Assembly (NCBI GenBank): GCA_029782215.1
Contig: JAKOVD010000148.1
Span: 1 to 43,891 of the forward strand
Reading direction: 5' to 3'
DNA: 43,891 bases
From: Chloroflexota bacterium
GTDB lineage: Bacteria > Chloroflexota > Anaerolineae > J102
The first letter of the stretch is position 1; every line of letters begins with the position of its first letter. The notes under the pieces were generated by a model. That model was not told where the DNA came from and searched no databases. It worked only from the letters and a program-made list of their open reading frames with translations. Both the position numbers and the translations under genes were made by a program. Below, piece by piece: positions 15,755 to 24,420 of the stretch.

Positions 15755-17641
15755 ATGACAACTGCAAGCCGCGTCGTGCGCCGGCCTGACACCACCCTGG
15801 TGATCTTTGGCGAGAGCCGCCAGCATACCTATAAGCTTAGCCAGCGCAGCGTCCTGGCTCTGGAGCAGCACATCGGCCGCGCTGTTGAGTTTGTGGCCGA
15901 AGACGAGCTGCGTGCGGCCCTGACCACGCTCGGGCTGGCCAGCCTCGCCCTGGATGCCGCGGACGGCGCTCTCCTGCCTCCCGAGGCGGGGCGCCAGGCG
16001 GGGCCACAGGCGGGGCCAGTTCCGAAAGGCACTGCCGGCCCCGATGCCACGGTGGTGCTGCCGCCCGGCGCGCTCCCGCCCGGCGCCGTGGCGCCGCGGC
16101 CTGACGCCACCCGGCAGTCGCCGCCCTTGGCGAGCGCCTATCCCTACACCGTGCAGTCTGCCCCCACCCGCCAGTCCGCCTCGACCACCCCTCCTGCCGT
16201 CCCACCTGGGGGCCGGCCGGGCGGGGCGCCCGCTGCATCGGGTGGACCGGGCCGCGGGGCGGGACTTGTGGTGGGCCTGCTGGCAGCAGCGTTCGTCCTG
16301 CTCCTGATCCTCCTGATCTCGCGTTTCGTCCTGCGTTCCGCAGCACCGTCTACCCCGACGCCGGTGCTGCTGCCGACGGCCACGCTGGCGCTGCCAACGG
16401 CGGTGCCGGGGGCGCCGATGGTGACGGCTCAGATCGACACGCCGGTGCTTGCCGGACCCGGCAGCCAGTACCCCACGGTGGGCTCACTGCTGGCGGGGCA
16501 GAGCAGTCAGGCTGTCGGCGCCAGCGCCGACGGCCTGTGGTGGGTCATCCGCTTCCCGGCGGCGCCCGGCCAACAAGGTTGGGTGCCTTCGAACACCGTG
16601 CAGGCCCAGAACACGTCCGGCCTGCCGGTGGTGCCCCCACCTCCGGTCCCCACGGCCACGCCCTCGCCGTCGCCCACGCCCACGGCCACCGTCGTCCAGC
16701 CGCCCGTCGCCGTGATTACCGGGCCCAGCCAGGGCGAGGTGGGCAAACAGCTCATCTTCAGCGCCAGCAAGTCCACGGCCGGCGCTGGTGCGACGCTCGC
16801 CCGCTATGAGTGGGATTTCGGCGACAATACCCAGGCCAACGGCGTCGACATCGCCAAGATCTACCAGAACCCCGGCATCTACAACGTCACCCTGACGGTG
16901 GTCGACAGCAACAACCTGGCCAGCAAGGTGGTGCAGCCGGTCTCCATCATGCCGCCGGTGGTGACGGCTACGCCAGCGCCGCCCAGGGCCGTGATCAGCG
17001 CGCCCCCCCAGGCCCAGGTGGACCAGCCGGTGACATTTGACGGCTCCGCCTCCACGGCTTCGGAACCCTTGACCGCCTACAACTGGACCTTTGGCGACGG
17101 CGGTACGGCCACAGGCGTCCGTGTCGAGCATACGTACAGGAACCCCGGCATCTACAACGTGACCCTCACCGTGCGCGTGCGCAGCGGGGTCGAGAACACA
17201 GCCGTCGCCCAAATCACCATCGTTCCCGCTCCGGTCACCCCAACCCCACCGCCGCCCGCTACGCCGACGCCGACCAGCACCCCGGCCACTCCTCCCATCG
17301 TCGGCACGAGCTGGAGCCTGCTCGCCTACGACACGGGGCAGAGCGACCTGACCCCTGTGCTCGCAGGCGCCCAGATCACGGCGCAGTTTGGCCAGGACGG
17401 CCGGCTAACCGGTTCCGGTGGCTGCAACACCTACAACGCCGCCTACGATGCCGGAGCCGAGCTCCTCAAGATCGGACCGGCCGCCACCAGCGGCCAGACC
17501 TGCTCGGAACCGGCCGGCGTCACCGAACAGGAAACGGCCTACCTGGCGCTGCTGACGCAGGTGACCGGTTACCGCATGGGCGGCGGGCGCCTGGAGCTCT
17601 TCGACGGCCTCGGCAAAGTCCTCCTGCGTTACGGCCAGTAG
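15755..17641 (+). CDS. Membrane-anchored PKD/SH3/META-domain protein
   Basis: A 628-residue single-pass protein. Order: a cytoplasmic N-terminal domain (about 1-70) I do not recognise; a Pro/Gly-rich linker to about 165; one membrane helix (GAGLVVGLLAAAFVLLLILL, about 168-188); an SH3-type domain (about 225-285, ending GQQGWVPSNTVQ); a TPTP-type linker; two PKD domains (about 310-400 and 410-492), each with a WDFGD/WTFGDG motif and the same NPGIYNVTLTV strand; another Thr/Pro linker; and a C-terminal META domain (about 515-628) with GGCNTYNA. AGGAG precedes the ATG. The cytoplasmic domain with extracytoplasmic binding modules suggests a sensor or envelope scaffold. The PKD copies share a stretch of identical DNA, so the duplication is recent or conserved. 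Confidence 0.82.
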   Translation: MTTASRVVRRPDTTLVIFGESRQHTYKLSQRSVLALEQHIGRAVEFVAEDELRAALTTLGLASLALDAADGALLPPEAGRQAGPQAGPVPKGTAGPDATVVLPPGALPPGAVAPRPDATRQSPPLASAYPYTVQSAPTRQSASTTPPAVPPGGRPGGAPAASGGPGRGAGLVVGLLAAAFVLLLILLISRFVLRSAAPSTPTPVLLPTATLALPTAVPGAPMVTAQIDTPVLAGPGSQYPTVGSLLAGQSSQAVGASADGLWWVIRFPAAPGQQGWVPSNTVQAQNTSGLPVVPPPPVPTATPSPSPTPTATVVQPPVAVITGPSQGEVGKQLIFSASKSTAGAGATLARYEWDFGDNTQANGVDIAKIYQNPGIYNVTLTVVDSNNLASKVVQPVSIMPPVVTATPAPPRAVISAPPQAQVDQPVTFDGSASTASEPLTAYNWTFGDGGTATGVRVEHTYRNPGIYNVTLTVRVRSGVENTAVAQITIVPAPVTPTPPPPATPTPTSTPATPPIVGTSWSLLAYDTGQSDLTPVLAGAQITAQFGQDGRLTGSGGCNTYNAAYDAGAELLKIGPAATSGQTCSEPAGVTEQETAYLALLTQVTGYRMGGGRLELFDGLGKVLLRYGQ

Positions 17642-17650
17642 TCCCCGCTG

Positions 17651-17683
17651 AGACCCTAAAGGTCTCCCAGACCTTCAGGGTCT
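17651..17683. repeat. Dispersed 33-bp inverted repeat, AGACCCT family, copy 2
   Basis: AGACCCT (17651-17657) and AGGGTCT (17677-17683) flank an inner GAGACC/GGTCTC pair with the same arm spacing as at 760-792. It begins nine bases after the stop of the PKD/META gene and lies between convergent genes, where a terminator would be expected. The sequence following each copy is also similar (GGTCTG...GCCCCCT). Confidence 0.8.
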
Positions 17684-17705
17684 GGCCGAAGCCCCCTCTC
17701 CCCTG

Positions 17706-18695
17706 TCAGCCCCTGCCCATCCCCTCGAGATAGGCGCGGGTGGACGCGGCCAGGCGGGAGCGCAGACCGGGCTCCTGTCGCCCTGCCTGCCGCATGCCGA
17801 GCAGTACCGCGCCCGCCACCGGGGGCGTCTCCAGGCGCACCAGGCGGGCGCCCGGGGCCACGGCGCAGATGGTCTGCCGCATCGGTTCCACCAGGAGCGG
17901 TCCACCCTGGTAGAGGCTGCCCGCGAGCACCACGTCAAAGGCTTCATTCTCCAGCCCGAGCTGGCGGATGACACCCACGGCCAGGCTGCCGAGCTCGGCG
18001 CCTGCCCAGGCAATCACGTCCTCGGCGACGCGATCGCCTTCTGCCGCCACCTCAAACACGAGGGGCGCGGCTTCCGGGCCGATTTGATAGCGCTCCTGGC
18101 TAAGACCCTCCAGGAGATCGGCCACATCGAGGGCCCCGGCGAGCCGCACAAAGCGCTCTTCCATAAGCGTAGCCGGCCCGCGGCGGGTCCAGCTCAGGGC
18201 GACGGCGGCGACGGCCTTGCCGACGAGCTCCTCAGCGCCGCCGTACTCGCCAAAGCGCGGGCCATGGCCGATCATCCGGCCCACGCGGTGACTGCGATCC
18301 CAGCCCCAGCAGTTATTGCTGGTGCCGGCGACGACGGCCACACCCCAGCCTTGTTCGGCCCCTGCCATGAGGCCGATGAGCGCATCGTTGACGACCTCGA
18401 CGGGGCAGTTCAGACCCAGCGGCGTAATGGCTGCCAGGGTGGCCGGCAGCTCAGAGGACCAGTCATAGCCGGCGATGCCGAAGCCGGCGCCTTCGATCTG
18501 CCCGGCCTTCACGCCGACCGCCGCCTGCGCCCGCCCGGCGACTTCCGCCAGCACCGCCGCCAGGCCCTCGTATCCCACCATCTCGTGGTTCCCAGGCCCT
18601 GCTTCGCCCAAGCCCAGCACCCGCCCGCCCTCATCTGCAACCAAGGCCTGGCTCTTCGTCCCGCCGATGTCAATCCCAAGGAAATAGCCCGTCAT
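17706..18695 (-). CDS. BadF/BcrA-type ATPase, likely N-acetylglucosamine kinase
   Basis: A 329-residue ASKHA-fold protein of the BadF/BadG/BcrA/BcrD family, the family that includes the eukaryotic GlcNAc kinase NAGK. Seen: the phosphate 1 motif DIGGTKS at 9-15, the phosphate 2-type loop VVAGTSNNCWGW near 120-131 and the adenosine-side VVLAGSLYQGG near 260. Its length fits sugar kinases, not the iron-sulfur dehydratase activators, and the FeS-ligating cysteines of those activators are absent. Last gene of the amino-sugar operon, where it would phosphorylate GlcNAc or a related sugar. A heptamer array (18710-18800) lies 15 bases before the ATG, in the 137-base gap after the GH4 gene. Confidence 0.8.
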   Translation of the reverse strand: MTGYFLGIDIGGTKSQALVADEGGRVLGLGEAGPGNHEMVGYEGLAAVLAEVAGRAQAAVGVKAGQIEGAGFGIAGYDWSSELPATLAAITPLGLNCPVEVVNDALIGLMAGAEQGWGVAVVAGTSNNCWGWDRSHRVGRMIGHGPRFGEYGGAEELVGKAVAAVALSWTRRGPATLMEERFVRLAGALDVADLLEGLSQERYQIGPEAAPLVFEVAAEGDRVAEDVIAWAGAELGSLAVGVIRQLGLENEAFDVVLAGSLYQGGPLLVEPMRQTICAVAPGARLVRLETPPVAGAVLLGMRQAGRQEPGLRSRLAASTRAYLEGMGRG

Positions 18696-18709
18696 GGGGA
18701 AAGGGGGAA

Positions 18710-18800
18710 ATGCGGATTGCGGATTGCGAAATGCGGATTGCCAATTCCGTACTGCGTACGACGTACTGCGTAATAAGCGTCACGCAATACGCAGTACGTA
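18710..18800. repeat. Thirteen in-phase heptamer units 5' of the BadF-type kinase
   Basis: Thirteen consecutive 7-base units, from ATGCGGA, TTGCGGA, TTGCGAA through TTCCGTA, CTGCGTA, CGACGTA to ATACGCA, GTACGTA, run without loss of phase. Within them ACGTACTGCGTA (18761-18772) and TACGCAGTACGT (18788-18799) form a perfect 12-bp inverted repeat. The array fills most of the gap between two genes of one operon and ends 15 bases from the kinase start. Confidence 0.85.
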
Positions 18801-18832
18801 TTATTCTCTCCAAACGCCAAAAACACACACAT

Positions 18833-20122
18833 TCAGCCGAATTGCGGTAGGAATGTACGGTTTGTGGCGAGCAGGTCGTCGAGAACGGCTTGCACCTGAT
18901 CGGGTCTGGGGCCAAGGGGATGGGCCAGCAGCGCCTGGTAGGCTGCGCGGCGGTCGCCGTGCACAGCGGCTTGCACCGCCAACAGCTCGAACGCCTTCAC
19001 CTGCGCTATCAGGTCATAGCAGACGGAGGGAAGGGGTTCAGCCGGCAGAGGCGTGATGCCCGTCCGGCTGATGGCGGCGGGCATCTCCAACACCCAGTCC
19101 GGCGGCCAGCCCGGCACCGCGCCGCGGTGGGGCACGTTCACGATATGGGTCTCGTCCAGGTCGTTGCAGTGGGCGTGGATGAGTTGCGTGGCGAGCGTCG
19201 AATACCAGGCGCCGCCCCGCTTCATCAGGCCGGGTGGGGGTTGAGTGCGGCCCGCTTCCGCATACTGCGCCAGCAGTTCCCGCTCCACCGCCATCACCTC
19301 TTCGGCGCGCGAGGGAGGCCACTGCTCCTGCAGCGCCAGCATCCGCTCCGTGTCGTAATAGTATTCCAGGTAGTAGTTCGGCAGCATCTGCAGCGCCACG
19401 ATCATGCGGCCCTCCCACTGCGGGTGAGGGGCTGCCGCCGCCTCGTCCAGGGCAGCGGTGAGGACCTTCGGCCACACATCCTCGCTGTCGACGGTGAAAC
19501 CGCGATGCCAGGTGAGGTGGTTGAGGCCCAGCGTCAGCAGCCTGGCCCGGCTGGCGGCGATGGTCTGACCGGTGACGCGCTCCAGGAGCTGCAGGATGTG
19601 CATCTTGGCTGTGATGGCCACGTTGCAGACGCCTACGGCCGGCACCTCCGGCGCGTAGCGGTGGAGAGCCTCGGTCACGAGCCCCGCCGGATTGGTGAAG
19701 TTGATCAGCAGGGCCCCAGGCGCCAGGACCGCCATGTCGCCGGCGATGTCCAACAGCACCGGGATGGTGCGCAGGGCTTTGGCAATGCCCCCCACGCCGG
19801 TGGTCTCCTGACCGATCAGCCCGTGTCTCCGGCCCAGGTACTCGTCCTCACGGCGCGCCTCCATGCCCCCGACTCGCAACTGTGTCAACACATAGCTCGC
19901 CCCGGCGATGCCTTGGCGCCGGTCGGTGGTGCTCACCACCCGGAAGGGCGCCCCCGCCGCTGTCGCCATGCGTTGGGCGAATCCGCCCACCACCGCCAGC
20001 CGCCCGGCGTCGATGTCGACCAGCCAGAGCTCGGTAAGCGGCAGGTTGGCGCTGCGGTCAAGGAAGCCCTGGACCAGCTCTGGCGTATAGCTGGACCCGC
20101 CGCCGATCACGGCGATCTTCAT
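18833..20122 (-). CDS. Family 4 glycoside hydrolase (6-phospho-beta-glucosidase type)
   Basis: A 429-residue GH4 enzyme. GH4 hydrolases are NAD- and divalent-metal-dependent and act by a redox-elimination route. Seen: the NAD-binding start KIAVIGGGSSYTPEL, the LTQLRVGGMEARREDE segment, NPAGLVTEA, VCNVAITAK (family Cys-Asn metal site) and GLNHLTWHRG (family metal-ligand His). The sequence looks like the 6-phospho-beta-glucosidase branch rather than alpha-galactosidase. In this operon the natural substrate could be a 6-phosphorylated amino-sugar disaccharide such as chitobiose-phosphate or a muropeptide-derived sugar, but that is inference. It lies 84 bases after the SIS gene. Confidence 0.87.
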   Translation of the reverse strand: MKIAVIGGGSSYTPELVQGFLDRSANLPLTELWLVDIDAGRLAVVGGFAQRMATAAGAPFRVVSTTDRRQGIAGASYVLTQLRVGGMEARREDEYLGRRHGLIGQETTGVGGIAKALRTIPVLLDIAGDMAVLAPGALLINFTNPAGLVTEALHRYAPEVPAVGVCNVAITAKMHILQLLERVTGQTIAASRARLLTLGLNHLTWHRGFTVDSEDVWPKVLTAALDEAAAAPHPQWEGRMIVALQMLPNYYLEYYYDTERMLALQEQWPPSRAEEVMAVERELLAQYAEAGRTQPPPGLMKRGGAWYSTLATQLIHAHCNDLDETHIVNVPHRGAVPGWPPDWVLEMPAAISRTGITPLPAEPLPSVCYDLIAQVKAFELLAVQAAVHGDRRAAYQALLAHPLGPRPDQVQAVLDDLLATNRTFLPQFG

Positions 20123-20206
20123 GCCACGCCACCCGTGCGATCGGCCATCACGCCCACGCGCGTGATCTCTCCGCGGCGCCCGGTCTCACGGTCTTCTTGT
20201 TCCTCT

Positions 20207-21259
20207 TCACCGCGTCTCCGTCACCTTCTGCAGCCCGCGCGGGCGGTCTGGGTCGTAATCGCGCGTGGAGGCCAGGTGCATGGCGAAGAGCTGGCCCGGC
20301 ACGATCGCAGACAGCGGTGAGAGCCATTCCGGCACACCGGTGGGCAGGGCCAGCCCGATGCGGCCCGATGCCAGGGTCGCTGCATCGTCACTGATCACGA
20401 CCATCTCGGCCTCCCGGTCCCGCAGGATCTGCATGAAGCCCTGCATCTCCGGCAGCATCCTGCCCGAAGGCGCCACGACGATGACCGGGAAGCCCGGCTC
20501 GATCAGGGCCATGGGCCCGTGCTGGAAGTCGGCGCTGCTGTAAGGTTCGACCACGGTGTAGGTCAGCTCCTTCAGCTTCAGCGCCAACTCGTAGGCTGTG
20601 GCGTAGTTATAGCCGCGGCCGATGACGATGCAGCTTTTCATGTAGCGGTAGCGTTCCGCCACGCGGGCGATGTCGTTGCCGGCGGCCAGGGCCTGCGCCA
20701 CCACCCTGGGCATGGCGGCCAGGGCGGACCGCATCTCGCCGTCGCCGTTGAGCGCCACGCTGACCAGGCCGATGGCTGCCAGCGACGCCGTGTAGGTCTT
20801 CGTCGCCGCCACCGAGCGCTCCTCGCCGGCGTGCAGGGCGATGACGTGTTCCGCCGCCTGAGCCAGGTCCGAGTCCGGCACGTTCGTGATCGCCGCCGTC
20901 AGCGCGCCCTGGCGCCGGGCTTCGGCCAGCACGGCCACGATGTCGGGACTCTTGCCGCTCTGGCTGATGCCCAGAACCAGGGCGTTGCCGAAGCGCGGCG
21001 GCGCCCCATAGATCGTGTACAGGCTGGGCGTCGCCAGTCCCACCGGCAGGCCGTTGGCGATGCCGAAGAGGTAGTTTGCATAACGCGCGGCGTTGTCGCT
21101 GGTGCCCCTGGCAGCAATGAGAACATGCGTGATGCTGCGCTCGCGGATAGCTGTGGCCAGCGCCTCCGCCGCATCCCACTCGGCCTCGATCAGGTGCGCC
21201 AGGACCTGGGGCTGCTCGTGGATCTCGCGGTACAGGTTGGTGGTTTGGAGTTGGATCAT
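20207..21259 (-). CDS. SIS-domain sugar isomerase/deaminase (GlmS isomerase-like)
   Basis: A 350-residue protein with two SIS domains like the isomerase half of GlmS, and with no N-terminal glutaminase domain. Seen: ARGTSDNAARYANYLFG near 50-66, the phosphosugar-binding SQSGKSPD near 100-107, the ATKTYTASLAA helix and the second-domain YSSADFQHGP motif near 240. Such stand-alone proteins interconvert amino-sugar 6-phosphates and keto-sugar phosphates (glucosamine-6-P deaminase or tagatosamine/AgaS-like). Following NagA, the likely reaction is glucosamine-6-phosphate to fructose-6-phosphate plus ammonia. Its ATG overlaps the nagA stop as ATGA (21259-21256), so translation is coupled. Confidence 0.83.
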   Translation of the reverse strand: MIQLQTTNLYREIHEQPQVLAHLIEAEWDAAEALATAIRERSITHVLIAARGTSDNAARYANYLFGIANGLPVGLATPSLYTIYGAPPRFGNALVLGISQSGKSPDIVAVLAEARRQGALTAAITNVPDSDLAQAAEHVIALHAGEERSVAATKTYTASLAAIGLVSVALNGDGEMRSALAAMPRVVAQALAAGNDIARVAERYRYMKSCIVIGRGYNYATAYELALKLKELTYTVVEPYSSADFQHGPMALIEPGFPVIVVAPSGRMLPEMQGFMQILRDREAEMVVISDDAATLASGRIGLALPTGVPEWLSPLSAIVPGQLFAMHLASTRDYDPDRPRGLQKVTETR

Positions 21260-22419
21260 GGCCGGTGGAGGGATGTTGCCTCAAACACGACTTCGCCGCC
21301 GACCAGAGTCATCTCGACGTGCAGGTCGGGCGTCAGCAGGACGAGGTCGGCGCGGTGGCCGGGGACAATGCGGCCCCGCTCGTGCTCCAGGCCCAGCAGC
21401 CGGGCCGGGGTGGTCGTGACGGTGGGCAAGACCTCGGTCAGGGTGGCGCCGCCGTAGTTGATCAGGTTGCGCAGGGCGGTGTCGAGCGACAGGACGCTCC
21501 CGGCCAGGGTGCCATCGTGCAGCCGTGCGCTGCTTTGGTCGACCCAACAGTCGAAGTCGCCCAGGACGTGTTTGCCCTGGGGCATGCCCAGGGCCGCCAT
21601 GGCGTCAGTCACCAGGTTCAGGCGTTGGCTGCCCAGCGCCTTCCACACCAGGGTGATCACGGAGGTGTGCGTGTGGATGCCGTCGGCGATGAATCCCACC
21701 ACCGGCCGCGGGTCGGTGAGCAGGGCGCCCGGAAGCCCCGGCTCCCGGTGGGTCAGGGTGGGCATGGCATTGAACAGGTGGGTGCCGTAGCGGATGCCGG
21801 CGGCGAACCCGGCCTCGGCCTGGTCGTAGGTGGCCATCGAGTGCCCGGCGCTCACGACGAGACCGCGTTCCACCAGGACCTCCACCATGTCCAGGGCCCC
21901 CGGCTGCTCCGGCGCCAACGTCACCAGGCGTACGCCGTTGGCGGGCGACCAGTCGCGCACGGCGCCCAGGTCCGGCTCACGCAGGTAGGCGGGATTGTGG
22001 GCGCCCTTCTTGTGCGGGTTGAGAAAGGGTCCTTCGATGTGCAGGCCCAACGCTTCGGAGCCGTAGCGGTCCGCCGGCGCGTCGATCATGACCTGCTGCG
22101 CCTCGGCGACGCGCTCCAAAGGCGAGGTGATGATCGTGGGCAGGAAGGCGGTGACGCCGTAGCGGGGCAGCTTCGCCGCCACGGCCCAGATGGCGGTCGG
22201 GTCGGCGGTGAAGTCCGACCCAAAGCCGCCGTTGAACTGCATATCGATGAAGCCCGGGACCACGAACATTCCGGCGGCATCGAGGACAGCAGCCCCCTCA
22301 GGACACGGAGTGACGCTCGCCGGACCGGCGGCGGCGATGCGGTCGCCGTCCACAACAACCGCCGCATCAGCGATCATCTCGTCGGGTGTACAGACGGTTG
22401 CGTTCTTGATGTACAGCAT
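21256..22419 (-). CDS. nagA: N-acetylglucosamine-6-phosphate deacetylase
   Basis: A 387-residue amidohydrolase that removes acetate from GlcNAc-6-phosphate. Start at ATG 22419 (MLYIKNATV), which has AGGAG eight bases upstream; a GTG at 22443 is weaker. Seen: GFIDMQFNGGFG, where the usual HxH metal pair is QxN as in the mononuclear E. coli-type enzyme, then HIEGPFLNPHKKGAHNP (metal-ligand Glu), SAGHSMATYDQA and YGTHLFNAMP (metal-ligand His residues), GFIADGIHTH and VTDAMAALG with the catalytic Asp. The length is normal. Located 65 bases after the ROK-like gene and coupled to the SIS gene, it is the central step of the operon. Confidence 0.93.
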   Translation of the reverse strand: MLYIKNATVCTPDEMIADAAVVVDGDRIAAAGPASVTPCPEGAAVLDAAGMFVVPGFIDMQFNGGFGSDFTADPTAIWAVAAKLPRYGVTAFLPTIITSPLERVAEAQQVMIDAPADRYGSEALGLHIEGPFLNPHKKGAHNPAYLREPDLGAVRDWSPANGVRLVTLAPEQPGALDMVEVLVERGLVVSAGHSMATYDQAEAGFAAGIRYGTHLFNAMPTLTHREPGLPGALLTDPRPVVGFIADGIHTHTSVITLVWKALGSQRLNLVTDAMAALGMPQGKHVLGDFDCWVDQSSARLHDGTLAGSVLSLDTALRNLINYGGATLTEVLPTVTTTPARLLGLEHERGRIVPGHRADLVLLTPDLHVEMTLVGGEVVFEATSLHRP

Positions 22420-22484
22420 GGTGAGTACTCCTCTTTGTTTCACTGCCTGGGCGGTGTGGGCTGGACGCGTGGCCGGGTCCTGCC

Positions 22485-23882
22485 CTAAGGCAGCTCGGGC
22501 AGGCTGGCGGCGGCAATGGATTGGCCAACCCGCCGGCTCTTTTCGTCGGGGAGCTGGACCTGGAGGCGGGCCGCCAGATCGGGGAACTCCGCCGCCAGCA
22601 CCTCGCGCGCCCCGGCGAGGATGAGATCGCCGCCCACGCCCGAGGTCACGCGGCCCAGGATGAGCACATGCTTGAGCGGGTAGAAATCGGCGTAGTGGGC
22701 CAGACCGTAGCCCAGGAAGATGCCGATGCTCTTCCAGATGTTCACGGCGCCCTCGTGACCGGCCTCGAGGTGTTTCTGCACGTGCTTGAGCCGTTCGGCA
22801 TCGGTCACATCGGCGGGCAGGGTGATGCCGGCTCGTGGGGCCAGCCGGAACACGGCCTGCTGCGAGAAGTAGAGGGCGCCCACGCCTTCATCGCCGGACC
22901 ATTCGTCCCTGGGGCCCTGCGGCCGGTAGTCCACCGGCGCAAAGGCCAGCTCATTCAGCCAGTCGGTGATGTTGCCCTGGAGCGTGACGTAGCCGCCCGC
23001 CTCGCTCGAACCCATGGCGACGCCCAGGACGCCATTGTCTTCCAGCGACATTGACCCTGCCAGCGCCGTCACCTCGCCGTCGTTCACCACCTCCAGCGGC
23101 ACGCCAAACTGCTCGCGGAGGCGCAGGAACAGGCTGTGAACCTGGTCGAAGCGCTCGGCCGGGATGCCGCGGAAGAGCGAGGCCACCATGGGCCGGTTGT
23201 CGACGATGACGCCCGCCGAGCTGCCGCCGATGGCGTCCAGCCGCGGCATCGTGGCGGCAGCCGTGCGCAGCGCCGCCAGGATGTGGTCGTAGTGGTAGGC
23301 AGGGTCCGTTTGCCTGCGCGGCTCCCAAACGATCTCGTCGCTGTAGATGGCCTGGCCGTTCACCACGGCCGACACCTTCAGGTCCGAGGCCCCGAGGTCG
23401 AAGCCGATGCGGCAGCCGTCCAGGTGCCTGCCCAGCGCCTTCTCCGGCTCATGCTCTGCCGGCACTTCCTCGGCGGCGCAGCCGGCGACAGTGAACGGGC
23501 GCTGGTAGACGGTCTCGCCCATGAAAGCGTGGTCGAACCGCCGGGCGCCGTCCGGGGCGTAGACCTGGGCGATGTGGCGGGCGATGCTGGCGGGACCGCC
23601 CAGGTAGACCTTCCAGCCGCCCTTCTGCCACAGCAGGAACTTGAGCAGTCGCTCGACATAAAACAAGTTGTGGCCGGCATCCGGGTGTTCCTCGGGGAAG
23701 ACGGTCGTCTCGTACCGCGACAGGGCGCCGTTGAGGCGCTCCAGGCCGATGACGAGGGGGACGCCGGCGCCTGAGGCTGCCACCGCCGCCCGAAAAGCGC
23801 GGTTCGCCAGGCTGGCGGGCCGGAAGTCCTCGTCAAGGGGTGGGACGAAGCGGGGTGCAATCAGCGGGAATTGGGATGTCAT
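22485..23882 (-). CDS. ROK-like sugar kinase with N-terminal extension
   Basis: A 465-residue ASKHA protein. Residues about 155-460 match the ROK pattern: FDLGASDLKVSAV (phosphate loop, with GAS in place of the usual GGT), VVNDGEVTALAG (catalytic Asp) and GVAMGSSEAGGY (family 'GTG' loop altered). The cysteine-rich ROK zinc motif (CxCGxxGC) is absent. The first 150 residues are an extension not seen in standard ROK kinases; it contains ERLNGALSRYETTVFPEEH and may be a separate sugar-phosphate-binding domain. First gene of the amino-sugar operon, with GAGG before the ATG and a heptamer array 16 bases upstream. The changed loops leave open whether it is an active kinase or a sensor. It has no winged-helix domain, so it is not a NagC-type repressor. 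Confidence 0.75.
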   Translation of the reverse strand: MTSQFPLIAPRFVPPLDEDFRPASLANRAFRAAVAASGAGVPLVIGLERLNGALSRYETTVFPEEHPDAGHNLFYVERLLKFLLWQKGGWKVYLGGPASIARHIAQVYAPDGARRFDHAFMGETVYQRPFTVAGCAAEEVPAEHEPEKALGRHLDGCRIGFDLGASDLKVSAVVNGQAIYSDEIVWEPRRQTDPAYHYDHILAALRTAAATMPRLDAIGGSSAGVIVDNRPMVASLFRGIPAERFDQVHSLFLRLREQFGVPLEVVNDGEVTALAGSMSLEDNGVLGVAMGSSEAGGYVTLQGNITDWLNELAFAPVDYRPQGPRDEWSGDEGVGALYFSQQAVFRLAPRAGITLPADVTDAERLKHVQKHLEAGHEGAVNIWKSIGIFLGYGLAHYADFYPLKHVLILGRVTSGVGGDLILAGAREVLAAEFPDLAARLQVQLPDEKSRRVGQSIAAASLPELP

Positions 23883-23897
23883 CGGGGCCTCGGGGGG

Positions 23898-23939
23898 GCG
23901 TGATGCGTGTCGCGTGATGCGTACTGCGTAACGCGCACC
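23898..23939. repeat. Six in-phase heptamer units 5' of the amino-sugar operon
   Basis: GCGTGAT, GCGTGTC, GCGTGAT, GCGTACT, GCGTAAC and GCGCACC run in exact 7-base phase, ending 16 bases before the ROK-like start codon on the minus strand. It would lie in the operon leader, close to the ribosome binding site. Same family as the arrays at 1917, 18710 and 41580. Confidence 0.85.
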
Positions 23940-24420
23940 TGCTCAGTGACGGAAATATTCTCTGATCTCCGTCCTCAGTCCGTGACAGTCAGCCGTTGGC
24001 TGTCGTCCTTGTGAGTATAGGCCTGTTGCTGGCGGCTGTCGAATGGTGGATGACTCGGGGGATAGCTGCGCATCTCATGACGAGACCCCGTGCCCTCCCG
24101 CAACCTCCGGCGGCGCAGGGCCCTCGCAGCTTTCCGCTGCTGTCCCGCCGCGAATCCGGATACTTCGCCTCACGGCAACCTCGGCCTCGCTGCTATGCAT
24201 GAGCCGTCGCCTGCACTCGCTCGATTGCGGCCCTACCCTGGAAGTGGCACAATAGCATCATCGTTGCCGTGGGCCCACACGTGTGCGTCGGTGCCGTGTG
24301 TCCTTATTCGCAAGGATCGGTTGCGTTGCAAGCTGAACGTCCTGTGATTGTTCCGTCTGAACCTCACCCTGGGGTGGGGCGTCCCGTTCCTGTGAATCGC
24401 GTCTCATTGAGGAGCAACCC
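23940..24420. other. Divergent intergenic region between the amino-sugar operon and the S1C protease
   Basis: About 480 bases between divergent genes hold no convincing gene. A short frame from a TTG at 23996 starts hydrophobic but has no ribosome binding site. The AT-rich stretch near 23950-23965 could hold the operon's promoter, but no clear -35/-10 pair was found. For the plus strand see the candidate promoter at 24225-24253. Confidence 0.45.
24225..24253 (+). promoter_or_regulatory. Possible promoter of the S1C protease gene
   Basis: TTGCGG (24225-24230) and CACAAT (24248-24253) are separated by 17 bases, about 170 bases before the start codon. Three and four consensus positions match, so this is weak. 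Confidence 0.28.

Noticed and set aside
23996..24202. Short hydrophobic frame starting at TTG between divergent operons
   Set aside because: No ribosome binding site, a rare start codon, and the tail is compositionally random.
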